Shown piece after piece: positions 42,216 through 50,802 of a DNA stretch of 64,000 bases. Numbering within the stretch: position 1 is the first letter of the stretch; each line of letters starts with the position of its first letter. The translations under genes and the position numbers were made by a program. The DNA comes from JACCTH01 sp035253825 (GTDB lineage Bacteria > Actinomycetota > Acidimicrobiia > Spongiisociales > ZC4RG35), in assembly GCA_035253825.1 (NCBI GenBank), contig DATFBM010000007.1:1-64000 (forward strand). The letters run 5' to 3'. Below the pieces are notes generated by a model. It had not been told where the DNA came from. It did no database searches and worked only from the letters and a program-made list of their open reading frames with translations.

Positions 42216-42844
42216 CCGCCGCCGCACACGAGGCCCAGAGCCCTCACCAGGACCTTCATGAATCCACTGGTGTTGAGAACCGCAAGCTGGCGATGTGGGC
42301 TTTTCTCAGCTCCGAATTTCTCTTCTTCGGAGCCCTCATCACCAACTATCTCCTCTACTCGGGGCGGGACTTCGCCACGGGCCCGAAGCCTTCGGAGATC
42401 TACGACATCCCTTTCACCTCGGTCAGCTCCTTCGTCCTCTTGATGAGCTCTCTGACGATGGTCCTGGCCCATAACGCCCTCAGCCGCGGTGATCAGGGTG
42501 CGACCCGCACGTGGCTGCTGGCCACCGCCATGCTGGGCTCGGTATTCCTCGCCGGTCAGGTCTTCGAGTTCACCGAGTTCATCACCCTCGAGAACATGAC
42601 CCTCGCCACCAATCCGTCCGCTTCGGCCTTCTACGTTTTGACGGGCTTCCACGGCACCCACGTCGCCATCGGGGTGATCATGCTGTTGTCGCTCTTCGGT
42701 CTCTCCAAGCGCATGGGGGGATTGACCAATCGTCAGTTCCTCAACCTCGAACTGGTAGGCCTCTACTGGCACTTCGTCGACATCATCTGGATCGTGATCT
42801 TCACCGTCGTCTACTTGCTCACGGCCGTTCCCGGAGCGTCCTAG
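42212..42844 (+). CDS. ctaE: cytochrome c oxidase subunit III
   Basis: The 210-residue membrane protein has five to six helices. NRKLAMWAFLSSEFLFFGALITNYLLY, SSFVLLMSSLTMVLAHNAL, the ASAFYVLTGFHGTHVAIGVIML helix and LVGLYWHFVDIIWIVIFTVVYLL are typical of subunit III. TTG 42212 overlaps the ctaD stop (TTGA) and is the only suitable start. It stabilises the subunit I proton pathway. Confidence 0.94.
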   Translation: MTAAAHEAQSPHQDLHESTGVENRKLAMWAFLSSEFLFFGALITNYLLYSGRDFATGPKPSEIYDIPFTSVSSFVLLMSSLTMVLAHNALSRGDQGATRTWLLATAMLGSVFLAGQVFEFTEFITLENMTLATNPSASAFYVLTGFHGTHVAIGVIMLLSLFGLSKRMGGLTNRQFLNLELVGLYWHFVDIIWIVIFTVVYLLTAVPGAS

Positions 42845-42847
42845 CTC

Positions 42848-43159
42848 ATGGCCGATGAACACGACGTCGCTCATCCCACGCCGGCCCAATACGTCAAGAT
42901 CGCGATCGGCCTCGCGGTGCTGACCGCGATCGAGGTCGGGCTGTTCTACCTCAACGACGCCGTCCAGCTGGGCTGGATCAACACGGCCGCCTTGCTCACC
43001 CTGGCTTTCCTCAAGTTCGCCATCGTCGTCGGTTGGTACATGCACATTCGCTACGAGAAGGCGGCCGTAAGCCGCTTCTTCACGTTTGGCTTCGCCCTCG
43101 CCTTCTCCCTTTATGCCGTGGTGCTGATCTCGTTCGGAGTTCTCGCCGCTAATCGCTGA
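42848..43159 (+). CDS. ctaF: cytochrome c oxidase subunit IV (COX4_pro type)
   Basis: The 103-residue protein has three membrane helices (VKIAIGLAVLTAIEVGLFYL, WINTAALLTLAFLKFAIVVGWYMHI and ALAFSLYAVVLISFGVLAA). The HIRYEK loop matches prokaryotic subunit IV. It follows ctaE after 3 bases and overlaps ctaG by TGATG. Confidence 0.88.
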   Translation: MADEHDVAHPTPAQYVKIAIGLAVLTAIEVGLFYLNDAVQLGWINTAALLTLAFLKFAIVVGWYMHIRYEKAAVSRFFTFGFALAFSLYAVVLISFGVLAANR

Positions 43160-43971
43160 TGGGAAGTCTTCCCGCTTTTCACCTCCACCTCGATGTGGTG
43201 TTGATCCTGGGAATAATCGGACTCGCCTACTGGTGGCTCCGGGTTCGGATCCGGCCACACCTCCCCGGTTTGGTAGCGGCAACGGGAAAGCAATGGACGA
43301 GCTTCTATGCCGGGCTTGGCCTCTTGTGGATCGTCTCCTCCTGGCCGTTCCACGACCTCGCCGAAACGAGTCTCTACTGGGTCCACATGGTCGACCACAT
43401 GGTCATCACCCTTTTTGCTCCGCCGCTCATGATCCTCGGTCTCAGCCGCCCGCTCGCCGACCGCCTCTTTGGCCATCGCTGGGTCCGACCCTGGCTCAAG
43501 CAACTTGCCCATCCGGTGACCGCCTTCGCCATCTTCAATCTGGGAATGGTTGCCACCCACTGGCCGGAGGCGGTGGCCTTGTCACTCCGCAACGAGTTAG
43601 CACATTTCTTGATTCACACCTTCCTCTTCGGATCGGCCGTGCTGATGTGGCTGCCCGTCGTCTCTCCGGCAACAGTGATTCCCCGCATCACCCCGCCGAT
43701 GCAACTCGTGTATCTCTTTCTCAACTCGATCCTCCCCACGATCCCCGCCAGCTTTCTCACCTTCTCCAGCATCCCGATCTATCCGGCCTACGGAGATGCG
43801 TCGCTTGCCTTCGGGCTCACCGCCGTGGCAGACCAAACCATCGCCGGGTTGATCATGAAGATCGGCGGCACCGTCTACTTTTGGATCTTGATGGCCGTGA
43901 TCTGGTTCCGGTGGGCAGCAGAGGAGAAGCGGTGGGACCAGATCGAAGAAGATCTGCGTACCGTTCCCTAG
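43159..43971 (+). CDS. ctaG: cytochrome c oxidase assembly factor CtaG
   Basis: The 270-residue caa3-type CtaG family protein has about seven membrane helices. WPFHDLAETSLYWVHMVDHMVITLFAPPLMILGL is the characteristic His-rich segment, followed by WLPVVSPATVIPRITPP and SIPIYPAYGDASLAFGLTAVADQTIAGLIMKIGG. It is thought to deliver copper for CuB assembly in caa3-type oxidases and is unrelated to the Cox11-type CtaG of Gram-negatives. Its last 40 bases overlap the small lipoprotein gene that follows. Confidence 0.9.
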   Translation: MGSLPAFHLHLDVVLILGIIGLAYWWLRVRIRPHLPGLVAATGKQWTSFYAGLGLLWIVSSWPFHDLAETSLYWVHMVDHMVITLFAPPLMILGLSRPLADRLFGHRWVRPWLKQLAHPVTAFAIFNLGMVATHWPEAVALSLRNELAHFLIHTFLFGSAVLMWLPVVSPATVIPRITPPMQLVYLFLNSILPTIPASFLTFSSIPIYPAYGDASLAFGLTAVADQTIAGLIMKIGGTVYFWILMAVIWFRWAAEEKRWDQIEEDLRTVP

Positions 43972-44246
43972 CGGTCGGCTTGGCCGCGCTCCTTCTTCTC
44001 GCCTGCTCGCAGAACTCGGGGACGGCGATGGGCATCGTGATCGCGGTTGACGGCACGCTGAGCGAGGTGAGCTCGTTCACCCTTTTGGTGGAAGGGGACG
44101 AGCTCACTTTCGAGCCCGTCGCCGGTGGTGATTATCCCTATCCCCTCAGCCACCTGCGCGAGCACCTGCGCGACGGCAGCCCGATCTTCGTTACCTGGGA
44201 ACGGGTGGACGGCGTCTTGCGAGCGCTGGCATTAGAGGACGCCTAG
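43932..44246 (+). CDS. small lipoprotein overlapping the end of ctaG
   Basis: The 104-residue protein starts at GTG 43932 inside ctaG. GAGGAG lies 5 bases upstream, which decides this start. The signal region is basic (MGPDRRRSAYRSLAVG), then hydrophobic with a lipobox (LLLLAC). The mature part has a beta-type sequence (IVIAVDGTLSEVSSFTLLVEG, then VTWERVDGVLRALAL), resembling a small OB- or beta-barrel fold. The function is unknown. Position at the end of the oxidase operon suggests an accessory or assembly role. It converges with the next gene with a 4-base overlap. Confidence 0.75.
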   Translation: MGPDRRRSAYRSLAVGLAALLLLACSQNSGTAMGIVIAVDGTLSEVSSFTLLVEGDELTFEPVAGGDYPYPLSHLREHLRDGSPIFVTWERVDGVLRALALEDA

Positions 44247-45436
44247 GGCGTCGTAGTCGCGGTCGTTTCAGCCGATTCCCCACCGGCCACCGTCTCTTCG
44301 GTCGCTGTCGCCTCCTCGTCTTGGTGAAGGGCATTGGGATTTCTGGCGAGCATGACCGCGAACACGATCATGACGACGATCCCGATACCCCCCAACGCCA
44401 ATAGGAACTCCCCGCGGGAAATCCGCATCCCGGGTCGCGATGCAGACAGAGAGGCGATAGCGAGGATGCTGCCCGCGGCGATGATGGCCAGGATGGCGGC
44501 ACCTCCGGAGGCGAGATGGTTGGATCGAATGAGGACGATGGCCAACGGCAGCACCAGCAGTCCGAGGGCGAGAATGCCCGCCAGCGGGACCGCGATGGCG
44601 CCGGTCAGCCTTGATTGAACTCTGGTCATTTCCTCACTCTCTTCGTCGCCGACTCCTGCCGGGACGCCGAGGACCTGCACCACCGCCGCCACGATCCATC
44701 CCAAAACCCCGCCCCCGATCATCACGACGAGGATCGCTGCCACCACCGGAAGCTCGATCAGCTCAGGGGTGTTCTCGACCGGTTGACCGAACGAAGCCAA
44801 GGCCGCACCGGCTCCGAGTCCCAGAACCCCGCCCAGCACGGCACCGATAAGTGCGCTGGTGCGGCCGCGGCCGGAGAGGCGAGCACCGTCTTGAACCCAG
44901 CCGGCGAGAGTTCGGGAAAGACTGGCCACAATCGCCCCGAATAGGATTGAAAAGAGAGCGGTCACGAGTACGAGCCGACCTCTTTCCAGGATCAAGGCGG
45001 GGCTGAAATCCCCCTCCTCCCCGATGACCGAAGCATTCGGGAGAGTCCACGGCGATGCAGCCAGCAATCCCAGGACTCCCAGGAGAACCCCGGACCAGAA
45101 CCCCACCCGGCCGGCGACCGAGATCCGTTCACGCAGTGGCCGGGCCTCGAACGATTCCTCCTCAGCCTCGATGATCTGTGGCGGCGAAGGGAAGAAGACC
45201 GGTGACGGCGCCGGAGGTGGCGAAGGGGGCGGGCTGGGCTCGGTTTCTACAACTTCAACCTCTTCGACCGCGGTCGTAGGAGTAGGAGGAGGGGCAGTGG
45301 TAACCGCTTCTCCCCCCGCCCAGGCCGCCAGGATCTCGTCGACTGAGACCCCGCTGGCCTTGGCCCGGGCCTCGGCCGAGCGCTTGACGATCGCTTCTGG
45401 AGCGCCCAGGGCCGAAGCTGCTGCCGAGAGGGTCAT
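44243..45436 (-). CDS. multi-pass membrane protein with a helical N-terminal domain, unknown
   Basis: The 397-residue protein begins with a small helical domain (LGAPEAIVKRSAEARAKASG, then VSVDEILAAWAGG) that resembles E3-binding/peripheral-subunit-like or DNA-bend-type mini domains in other actinobacterial proteins. A low-complexity Pro/Thr/Ala linker (about 45-90) follows, then eight or so membrane helices arranged as pairs from residue 108 to 375. The last 25 residues are acidic and Thr-rich. Function is unknown. It is the third gene of a minus-strand unit headed by a BTAD-type regulator, and the start is 22 bases after the small membrane protein gene. Confidence 0.75.
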   Translation of the reverse strand: MTLSAAASALGAPEAIVKRSAEARAKASGVSVDEILAAWAGGEAVTTAPPPTPTTAVEEVEVVETEPSPPPSPPPAPSPVFFPSPPQIIEAEEESFEARPLRERISVAGRVGFWSGVLLGVLGLLAASPWTLPNASVIGEEGDFSPALILERGRLVLVTALFSILFGAIVASLSRTLAGWVQDGARLSGRGRTSALIGAVLGGVLGLGAGAALASFGQPVENTPELIELPVVAAILVVMIGGGVLGWIVAAVVQVLGVPAGVGDEESEEMTRVQSRLTGAIAVPLAGILALGLLVLPLAIVLIRSNHLASGGAAILAIIAAGSILAIASLSASRPGMRISRGEFLLALGGIGIVVMIVFAVMLARNPNALHQDEEATATEETVAGGESAETTATTTP

Positions 45437-45458
45437 CGGGCGGTGAGCTTAAACGGGA

Positions 45459-45623
45459 CTACTCGCGGGTCGTCATCTCGGGCCCAAGCTCGCCATCCTC
45501 CTCCGCTGCACGCCGCTCTGCTCTTCGTTCGGCCCAGCGAAGGGCGAGAACGGCGAGCACGGCAGGAACCACGAAGATCCCGATCTCATCGATTCCACCG
45601 AGGTGGGCAACGACCGTCACCAT
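45459..45623 (-). CDS. 54-residue single-pass membrane protein
   Basis: A frame starting MVTVVAHLGGIDEIG has a membrane helix IFVVPAVLAVLALRW (about residues 16-30) and a strongly charged tail (AERRAERRAAEEDG) ending TTRE. Its ATG overlaps the stop of the large regulator gene by 7 bases, and it stops 22 bases before the next ATG. It has coding character: helix, basic stop-transfer and no interruptions. A type of small accessory or regulatory membrane protein is likely, but no function can be assigned. Confidence 0.7.
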   Translation of the reverse strand: MVTVVAHLGGIDEIGIFVVPAVLAVLALRWAERRAERRAAEEDGELGPEMTTRE

Positions 45624-48364
45624 TCCGATAGCTTCCAGATCTCCGGTTCAAATGTGCCCGGCTCAAGGCCGACGTCGGCGAATAATCGGGCCGATTCGGT
45701 GAGGTGCGCCCGGGAAAGATCACTGCGACCCGCCTGGTGCAAGGTGTCGGCAAGGTTGTTGTGGAGAGCGGCGAGTTGGTGGCGATCACCGATTCGCTCG
45801 AGCACGGCCAAGGCGGCCTCGCCGGCCTCAATCGCAGCGGGGAGGTCTCCAGCCCTTCGATGCGCCAGGCCGAGGTTGTTCAACGTGGCGGCCACCAACT
45901 CAGCCCGACCGGTGTTTTGAGCGATGGCGTGGGCCTCCTTCAAAAGACTGATGGCTACCTGTGGGTTGGGGGCCAGCACGCCCGACAGGTTGGTGGCTTG
46001 TGCCAGTCCGGCGAGATCACCACGTGCCTTTGCCTGCTGGCGAGCCAATTCCACAAGCTCCTCGGCGGCAGCATCGTCTCCCTGGTGATGGGCAACAACC
46101 GCCCGATCGGCCATGATCTGATTCGAGAGTTCCGGCGGTGGATCGAGCGCGGCCGCACGTTCCAGTGAAGCTTGGGCCAGTGACCAACGGCGCAGCCGCT
46201 GGTACACGCCTCCGATCCGAAACTCGGTCGCCGGGCCCTCTTTTACCGTGGCATAGGCGGCGAGGGCGGCTCCGTAGTCGCCCAAACGCACAGCCGCATC
46301 TCCCAGCAACAGCCCGAGCCGGTCCCGATCCGGGTAGCCCAAAGCAGCGGCGGCTCGCAAATGAACGCTGCCCACCTCGTAAGCGTGGAGGTCGATCGCT
46401 TCCCGGCCCGCTTCGAAATGGGAGGTGGCGGCCTCAGACGTGCGACCGGCCGCTTCGAGATGCCACGCCCTTGCCGCCGTCTGCAGCCGGCCGGCCAGCG
46501 CATCGGCCGCCCGACCATGAAGGATCCTCGTCCGGGCCTTCGATAGGCGCTGAAGGACCGCCCGTCGCACCGCGTCGTGGGCGAAAGCGACTCCCTTCTG
46601 GTTCTCGATCATCAATCCCTGCGAGACGAGCTCTTCGATCGCTGAGACCATCTCCTCGTCGCCGCGCCCGCTGACGCTCTGCAGCACGTCGGCGTCCACT
46701 TCCACCCCGAGCACGCTGGCAGCCGAGAGCACCTGCCAGGAGGTCTCCGCCAGCCGATCGAGGCGAATCTCCACCAGGCGTTCGAGATCGCGCGGCAGAT
46801 CAGCGCGATCGGAACCGGCCGCATCGCGATAAGAGATCAGGAAGAGAGGGTTGCCTTGGGCTCGAGCGAGGATCTCTCTCGCCTCCGATTCGCTGAGCCG
46901 CGGCCCCGGCCGACCGTCGAGCAGTTGGCGGGATGACAGCTCGTCCAGGGGACCGAGCCGGATTCGCCTCACTTCGCCGTCCCGCTCGAGGCGCCGGAGC
47001 AGGAGCGAGAGGGGCTGGGAAGCGTCGACCTCATCGGGCCGCCAACTCAATATCAGGCGGGCACCTTTGGTCTCGGGGTGCGTGAGGAAGATGTTGAAGA
47101 TGGCGAGCGACGACGGATCGAGCCACTGGGCATCGTCCACTACCAGCCAGCCCCCCCGAACGAGATGGTGCAGTGCGGCGACAACCCCGGCGTGGAATTG
47201 CGCGGCCGCTCCCGGACCGAGATCGGACGCCATCGGCTGTGGAAATCCGGCATCGGCGAGCTGGGGCAAGAGCCTTGTCGCCTCACCCGCGATGGCCGGC
47301 GGATTTCCCTCCGCAAATGGCAGGGCGGACGTCAGCAGGTCCCGTATCGCCAGGTACGGCACTCCTTCGACGCCGGGTGTGGCGCTGGCGCGGGCCACCG
47401 GCACTGCCTGGCTTTCCAGCCAGGCGTCGAGAAGCCGGCTCTTGCCGATCCCTTCATCCCCTTCGAGGACCAGGCTCCCGGCCGCGGCGCTCATTTGATC
47501 GAGTTCCCGCTCCCGACCGATGATTGGGCTCAGAGCCGGTGCCTCGGTCCTTTCACGGGAGACTGGCATTGTCTCCACCCTCCCGGTCGGAGGCAGCGGT
47601 TCAGTGCCTTCCATGATCATTTCGTAGAGCTGGCGCGTTTCCGGCAGCGGCGGCACGCCCAGCTCACGATCGAGCACCGCGGCACACTCTCGGTACTGAC
47701 GAAGGGCACCGACCCGGTCTCCGCTCCAAACCAGGAACTGCATCACCTGCCGGTGGGCGACCTCGTCAAGAGCGTCAGCCAGTAGACGGCGTCGAACCGC
47801 CGCCTCGGCTTCTTTGAAACGTCCGGCGCTGGCCAGGGCCAAGCCCCAACGACTGACAAGGTCCCGCCAATTCCGCCGATGCATCTCGGCCTGGGATCGC
47901 TGCCACTCCTCGAACTCGGCCGCATCTCGCAGATAGAAACCGTCGAGGAAAGATCCTCGATAGAAAGAAACCGCTTTGCCGAGAGACGTTGCGCACTGCG
48001 GACAGACCTGATCTAGCGAGTGCTGGTGGGTGAGACGGCTCAGCTTCTCGACATCCCTGATGTCGATCCTGGCCCCGGCGAGATCTAGCGACACACGATC
48101 CCGATTAGCGACGAGGGCGCCGCCCCCAAGACCGGCGCGAAGCGCTGACATGGTGCGTCGAAGCGCAGCTCGCCCGCGTCGCTCGTCCAGTTCTGGCCAG
48201 AGAAGGGCGACCAGTTCGTCCCTCGTCGGCTCGTGGCTCTCGGAGACGAGATAGCAGGCCAGCGCGACCGCCTTCCTGGTATCGACGCGCAAAGGTTTGC
48301 CGCCAACCAGTATGCGGGGCGGCCCCAGGAGCAAGAATTGGAGGAATGGGTTGGTCGAGGTCAA
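45617..48364 (-). CDS. BTAD/SARP-type transcriptional regulator with ATPase and TPR domains
   Basis: This 915-residue protein has the AfsR/SARP layout. An N-terminal winged-helix OmpR-like DNA-binding domain (about 8-100; RKAVALACYLVSE, LWPELDERRGRAALRRTMSALR) is followed by a bacterial transcriptional activation domain (about 105-245). The NTPase (about 275-560) has Walker A EGDEGIGKSRL and Walker B WLVVDDAQWLD. A C-terminal TPR array (about 600-900) includes ATNLSGVLAPNPQVAISLL and LGLAHRRAGDLPAAIEAGEAAL. It would read cellular signals via the TPR/ATPase part and activate promoters with direct repeats. It is divergent from the SpoIIE gene. Confidence 0.9.
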   Translation of the reverse strand: MTSTNPFLQFLLLGPPRILVGGKPLRVDTRKAVALACYLVSESHEPTRDELVALLWPELDERRGRAALRRTMSALRAGLGGGALVANRDRVSLDLAGARIDIRDVEKLSRLTHQHSLDQVCPQCATSLGKAVSFYRGSFLDGFYLRDAAEFEEWQRSQAEMHRRNWRDLVSRWGLALASAGRFKEAEAAVRRRLLADALDEVAHRQVMQFLVWSGDRVGALRQYRECAAVLDRELGVPPLPETRQLYEMIMEGTEPLPPTGRVETMPVSRERTEAPALSPIIGRERELDQMSAAAGSLVLEGDEGIGKSRLLDAWLESQAVPVARASATPGVEGVPYLAIRDLLTSALPFAEGNPPAIAGEATRLLPQLADAGFPQPMASDLGPGAAAQFHAGVVAALHHLVRGGWLVVDDAQWLDPSSLAIFNIFLTHPETKGARLILSWRPDEVDASQPLSLLLRRLERDGEVRRIRLGPLDELSSRQLLDGRPGPRLSESEAREILARAQGNPLFLISYRDAAGSDRADLPRDLERLVEIRLDRLAETSWQVLSAASVLGVEVDADVLQSVSGRGDEEMVSAIEELVSQGLMIENQKGVAFAHDAVRRAVLQRLSKARTRILHGRAADALAGRLQTAARAWHLEAAGRTSEAATSHFEAGREAIDLHAYEVGSVHLRAAAALGYPDRDRLGLLLGDAAVRLGDYGAALAAYATVKEGPATEFRIGGVYQRLRRWSLAQASLERAAALDPPPELSNQIMADRAVVAHHQGDDAAAEELVELARQQAKARGDLAGLAQATNLSGVLAPNPQVAISLLKEAHAIAQNTGRAELVAATLNNLGLAHRRAGDLPAAIEAGEAALAVLERIGDRHQLAALHNNLADTLHQAGRSDLSRAHLTESARLFADVGLEPGTFEPEIWKLSEW

Positions 48365-48408
48365 TCTGGCGGTGAGGTGGCGAGAGTTGGGCTACTGCCC
48401 GCGTCGAC

Positions 48409-48474
48409 TCGTAACAATACGCCCCATGAGCCGTAACGCTTACGGAACGCTCTGCACCTAAGAATGTCGTAACG
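48409..48474. promoter_or_regulatory. divergent promoter region with repeated CGTAAC and an inverted repeat
   Basis: CGTAAC occurs three times (near 48410, 48433 and 48469). The middle copy is part of a perfect inverted repeat CCGTAA-CGC-TTACGG (near 48432-48446). The first two copies are about 22-23 bases apart, roughly two helical turns, typical of SARP-like direct-repeat binding. The 110-base gap separates the BTAD regulator from the SpoIIE gene, so one site could control both. Positions may be off by one base. Confidence 0.45.
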
Positions 48475-50061
48475 ATGGCTGTGAAGAACCTGAGAAGGTT
48501 GCGAAGGGGGGAGAGAAGGCAGCAGACGGATTCCGGATTCCCGTCCACGCCGACTGACGTCGTCGAGGCCGTCCCGATTGACGACAACGATCCACTCTTC
48601 ACTTTCCTGCTTGCGACCGGTGGTCCGATCGAGGTAGAGCGAATCAATCTGGAATCGCCCGCCCTCTCAGAAATCCGCGCTCAGGGCGTGCAGCTGATCG
48701 TTCCTCTCATAGCCCAGGGCGATCTCATCGGAACCCTGAATCTGGGCCGACGCCTGTCGGATCAACCCTATTCGACCGATGACCGCAAGCTTCTTGCCGG
48801 ACTGGCCGGACAGGTGGCGCCGGCGATCCGGGTGGCGCAACTGGTCCGGCAACAAGAAGCCGAGGCCAAAGAGCGGGAGAGAATCGACCAGGAGCTGAGA
48901 GTGGCCTCGCTCATCCAGCAAACGCTGCTCCCGAAAGAGCTTCCGCGTCTCGCTGGCTGGGACATCGAGGCCTACTACCAATCGGCCCGGGCGGTCGGCG
49001 GCGACTTCTACGACTTCATCCCGCTCACCGACAATCGCATCGGACTGGTGATCGGCGACGTCACGGACAAGGGCGTTCCCGCTGCGCTGGTGATGGCCAC
49101 CACTCGAACCACCTTGCGAGGAGTGGCGGCCCACACCGACGACCCCGGCGAGGTTCTGTTCCGGGCCAACAATTCATTGATCCCCGAGATCCCGCCTGCC
49201 ATGTTCGTCACCTGCCTGTATGGGGTTCTCAACACCGAGACCGGCGAGCTCGTATACGCCAACGCCGGCCACAACCTCCCGTACGTGCGCACCGCCTCGG
49301 GGGTGAGCGAGCTCAGGGCCCGCGGGATGCCTCTCGGGCTTCTGCCCGACATGAATTACGAGGTTCTCACGGCCCGAGTGGAGCACGGCGAGACAATGCT
49401 TCTCACGAGCGATGGCATTGTCGAGGCACACAGCCCCGACGGCGACATGTTTGGGTTTGCCCGTTTGCAGAAACTGGTCGGCGGCCATGAGGGGGGCCCG
49501 GACCTGATCTCTGCCATCCTCGACGAGCTTCACCGCTTTCAGGGTTTCGACCGTGAACAGGAAGACGACGTGACCATGGTCACAGTTCGCCGGCTCTCGT
49601 CGGCATTGGAGTCAGCTACGGCATTCGGCGACGAGCTCGGTGCAATCGCTAGCTTCAAGTTACCCTCCGCCTCCGGCAACGAGCGAAAGGCGATGGACGC
49701 CGTCGCCGAAGTTGCAGAGGGGCTCGGGTTCTCCGGAGAGCGATTGCAGCGGCTGAAGACGGCTGTCTCGGAGGCGGCGATGAACGCCATCGAGCACGGG
49801 AACAAGGGCGACCCGGCTTTGTTGGTCGAGATCGACCTTCTCGCCAATGCCCAAAAGCTGCTGGTCAGAATTCGGGACCAGGGGGGCGGGAAACCGATTG
49901 GGGCTCCGGTGGTGCCTGACATCGAGGCCAAACTGGCTGGAGAGCAGAGCCCGCGGGGTTGGGGGCTTTTCCTAATCGAGCGAATGGTCGATGCCATGCG
50001 CACCAGCGTCGACGGTCATCACCACGTAATCGAGCTAGAGATGTCGCGAGGAGGAAACTAG
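48475..50061 (+). CDS. GAF-PP2C (SpoIIE)-HATPase protein: phosphatase/kinase of a partner-switching circuit
   Basis: The 528-residue protein has a GAF-like sensory domain (about 30-125), then a coiled coil (QEAEAKERERIDQELRVASLI). A SpoIIE/PP2C domain (about 145-375) has the metal Asp motifs VGGDFYDF, IGDVTDKG, LTSDGIVEAH and EDDVTMVTV. The C-terminal RsbW-like HATPase (about 395-525) has an intact N-box VSEAAMNAIEHGN, a DQGGG loop and a RGWGLFLIERMVD G2 box. It can therefore both dephosphorylate STAS antagonists and act as an anti-sigma-type kinase. Two STAS genes follow at once, the first starting on the base after its stop. Confidence 0.93.
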   Translation: MAVKNLRRLRRGERRQQTDSGFPSTPTDVVEAVPIDDNDPLFTFLLATGGPIEVERINLESPALSEIRAQGVQLIVPLIAQGDLIGTLNLGRRLSDQPYSTDDRKLLAGLAGQVAPAIRVAQLVRQQEAEAKERERIDQELRVASLIQQTLLPKELPRLAGWDIEAYYQSARAVGGDFYDFIPLTDNRIGLVIGDVTDKGVPAALVMATTRTTLRGVAAHTDDPGEVLFRANNSLIPEIPPAMFVTCLYGVLNTETGELVYANAGHNLPYVRTASGVSELRARGMPLGLLPDMNYEVLTARVEHGETMLLTSDGIVEAHSPDGDMFGFARLQKLVGGHEGGPDLISAILDELHRFQGFDREQEDDVTMVTVRRLSSALESATAFGDELGAIASFKLPSASGNERKAMDAVAEVAEGLGFSGERLQRLKTAVSEAAMNAIEHGNKGDPALLVEIDLLANAQKLLVRIRDQGGGKPIGAPVVPDIEAKLAGEQSPRGWGLFLIERMVDAMRTSVDGHHHVIELEMSRGGN

Positions 50062-50415
50062 ATGCCAGGAACACCATTCTCGGCGGCCGTTCGGCAGGAG
50101 GACGGAGGGTCAGTGATCGATCTCGTCGGCGACATCGACCGCAATGCCGGCGATCGACTCACCGCCGCCTACCTGGAGGCCGTGGCCGGTCGGGACCAAG
50201 GAAGCCCGGTGGTCTTGAGCTTCCGCGATGTCGACTACATCAATTCAACCGGAATAGCGGTCATCGTCACCTTGTTGGCCAAAGCGCGGGCGGAGGGCCG
50301 ATCGCTGCGAGCTTGGGGATTGAGCCCGCATTACCAGGAGATCTTTCAGATCACGCGGCTGGCCGACTTCATGACCCTTTACGAAACTGAGCCGCAGGCG
50401 CTGGCAGTCACCTAG
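50062..50415 (+). CDS. STAS-domain anti-sigma factor antagonist
   Basis: The 117-residue single STAS domain (RsbV/SpoIIAA type) has the strand SVIDLVGDIDRNAGDRLTAA, then VVLSFRDVDYINSTGIAVIV with the phosphorylatable Ser in NSTG, and a C-terminal EIFQITRLADFMTLYETE. GGAGGAAACTAG just before the ATG gives a strong ribosome site overlapping the upstream stop. It is the expected substrate of the HATPase and PP2C domains encoded upstream. Confidence 0.92.
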   Translation: MPGTPFSAAVRQEDGGSVIDLVGDIDRNAGDRLTAAYLEAVAGRDQGSPVVLSFRDVDYINSTGIAVIVTLLAKARAEGRSLRAWGLSPHYQEIFQITRLADFMTLYETEPQALAVT

Positions 50416-50440
50416 CGCCTGAATGAGGAGGAACCACCAA

Positions 50441-50791
50441 ATGCCAGAGTCGAGGATCGCGATGTCGGTCAGGGCCCCGAAGGAAACAGTCCGGGTGATC
50501 GACATCGCCGGAGAATTGACCGCCTTCGGAGAGGGAGTGCTAGCCGAAGCCTACGAGGATGCCGATCGACCCGGGGTCAAGTCGGTGCTTCTCAACTTCG
50601 AGAAGCTCGACTACATGAATTCGGGAGGGATCGGACTTCTCGTCACCACCCTGATCCGCGCTCAGCGCAAAGGCCAGTCCCTCGGGGCCTATGGCTTGAG
50701 CGACCACTACCGGGAGATCTTTTCCCTCACCCGTCTCGATGAGGCGATCGGAATTTACGACAACGAGGCTTCGGCTCTCGCCACGACCTGA
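50441..50791 (+). CDS. second STAS-domain anti-sigma factor antagonist
   Basis: The 116-residue STAS protein is paralogous to the previous gene. VLLNFEKLDYMNSGGIGLLVTTL has the conserved Ser in MNSGG, and EIFSLTRLDEAIGIYDNEASAL matches the C-terminal helix. I start at ATG 50441 because GAGGAGGAA lies 8 bases upstream; a frame from 50423 would add six residues. Two STAS proteins in one circuit permit graded or alternative input. Confidence 0.92.
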   Translation: MPESRIAMSVRAPKETVRVIDIAGELTAFGEGVLAEAYEDADRPGVKSVLLNFEKLDYMNSGGIGLLVTTLIRAQRKGQSLGAYGLSDHYREIFSLTRLDEAIGIYDNEASALATT

Positions 50792-50802
50792 GGAAAAACG
50801 AT

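Noticed and set aside
40911..42227. 438-residue minus-strand frame opposite ctaD
   Set aside because: Composition is His/Asp/Glu-rich in the way antisense frames of membrane genes are. The plus strand is a full subunit I.
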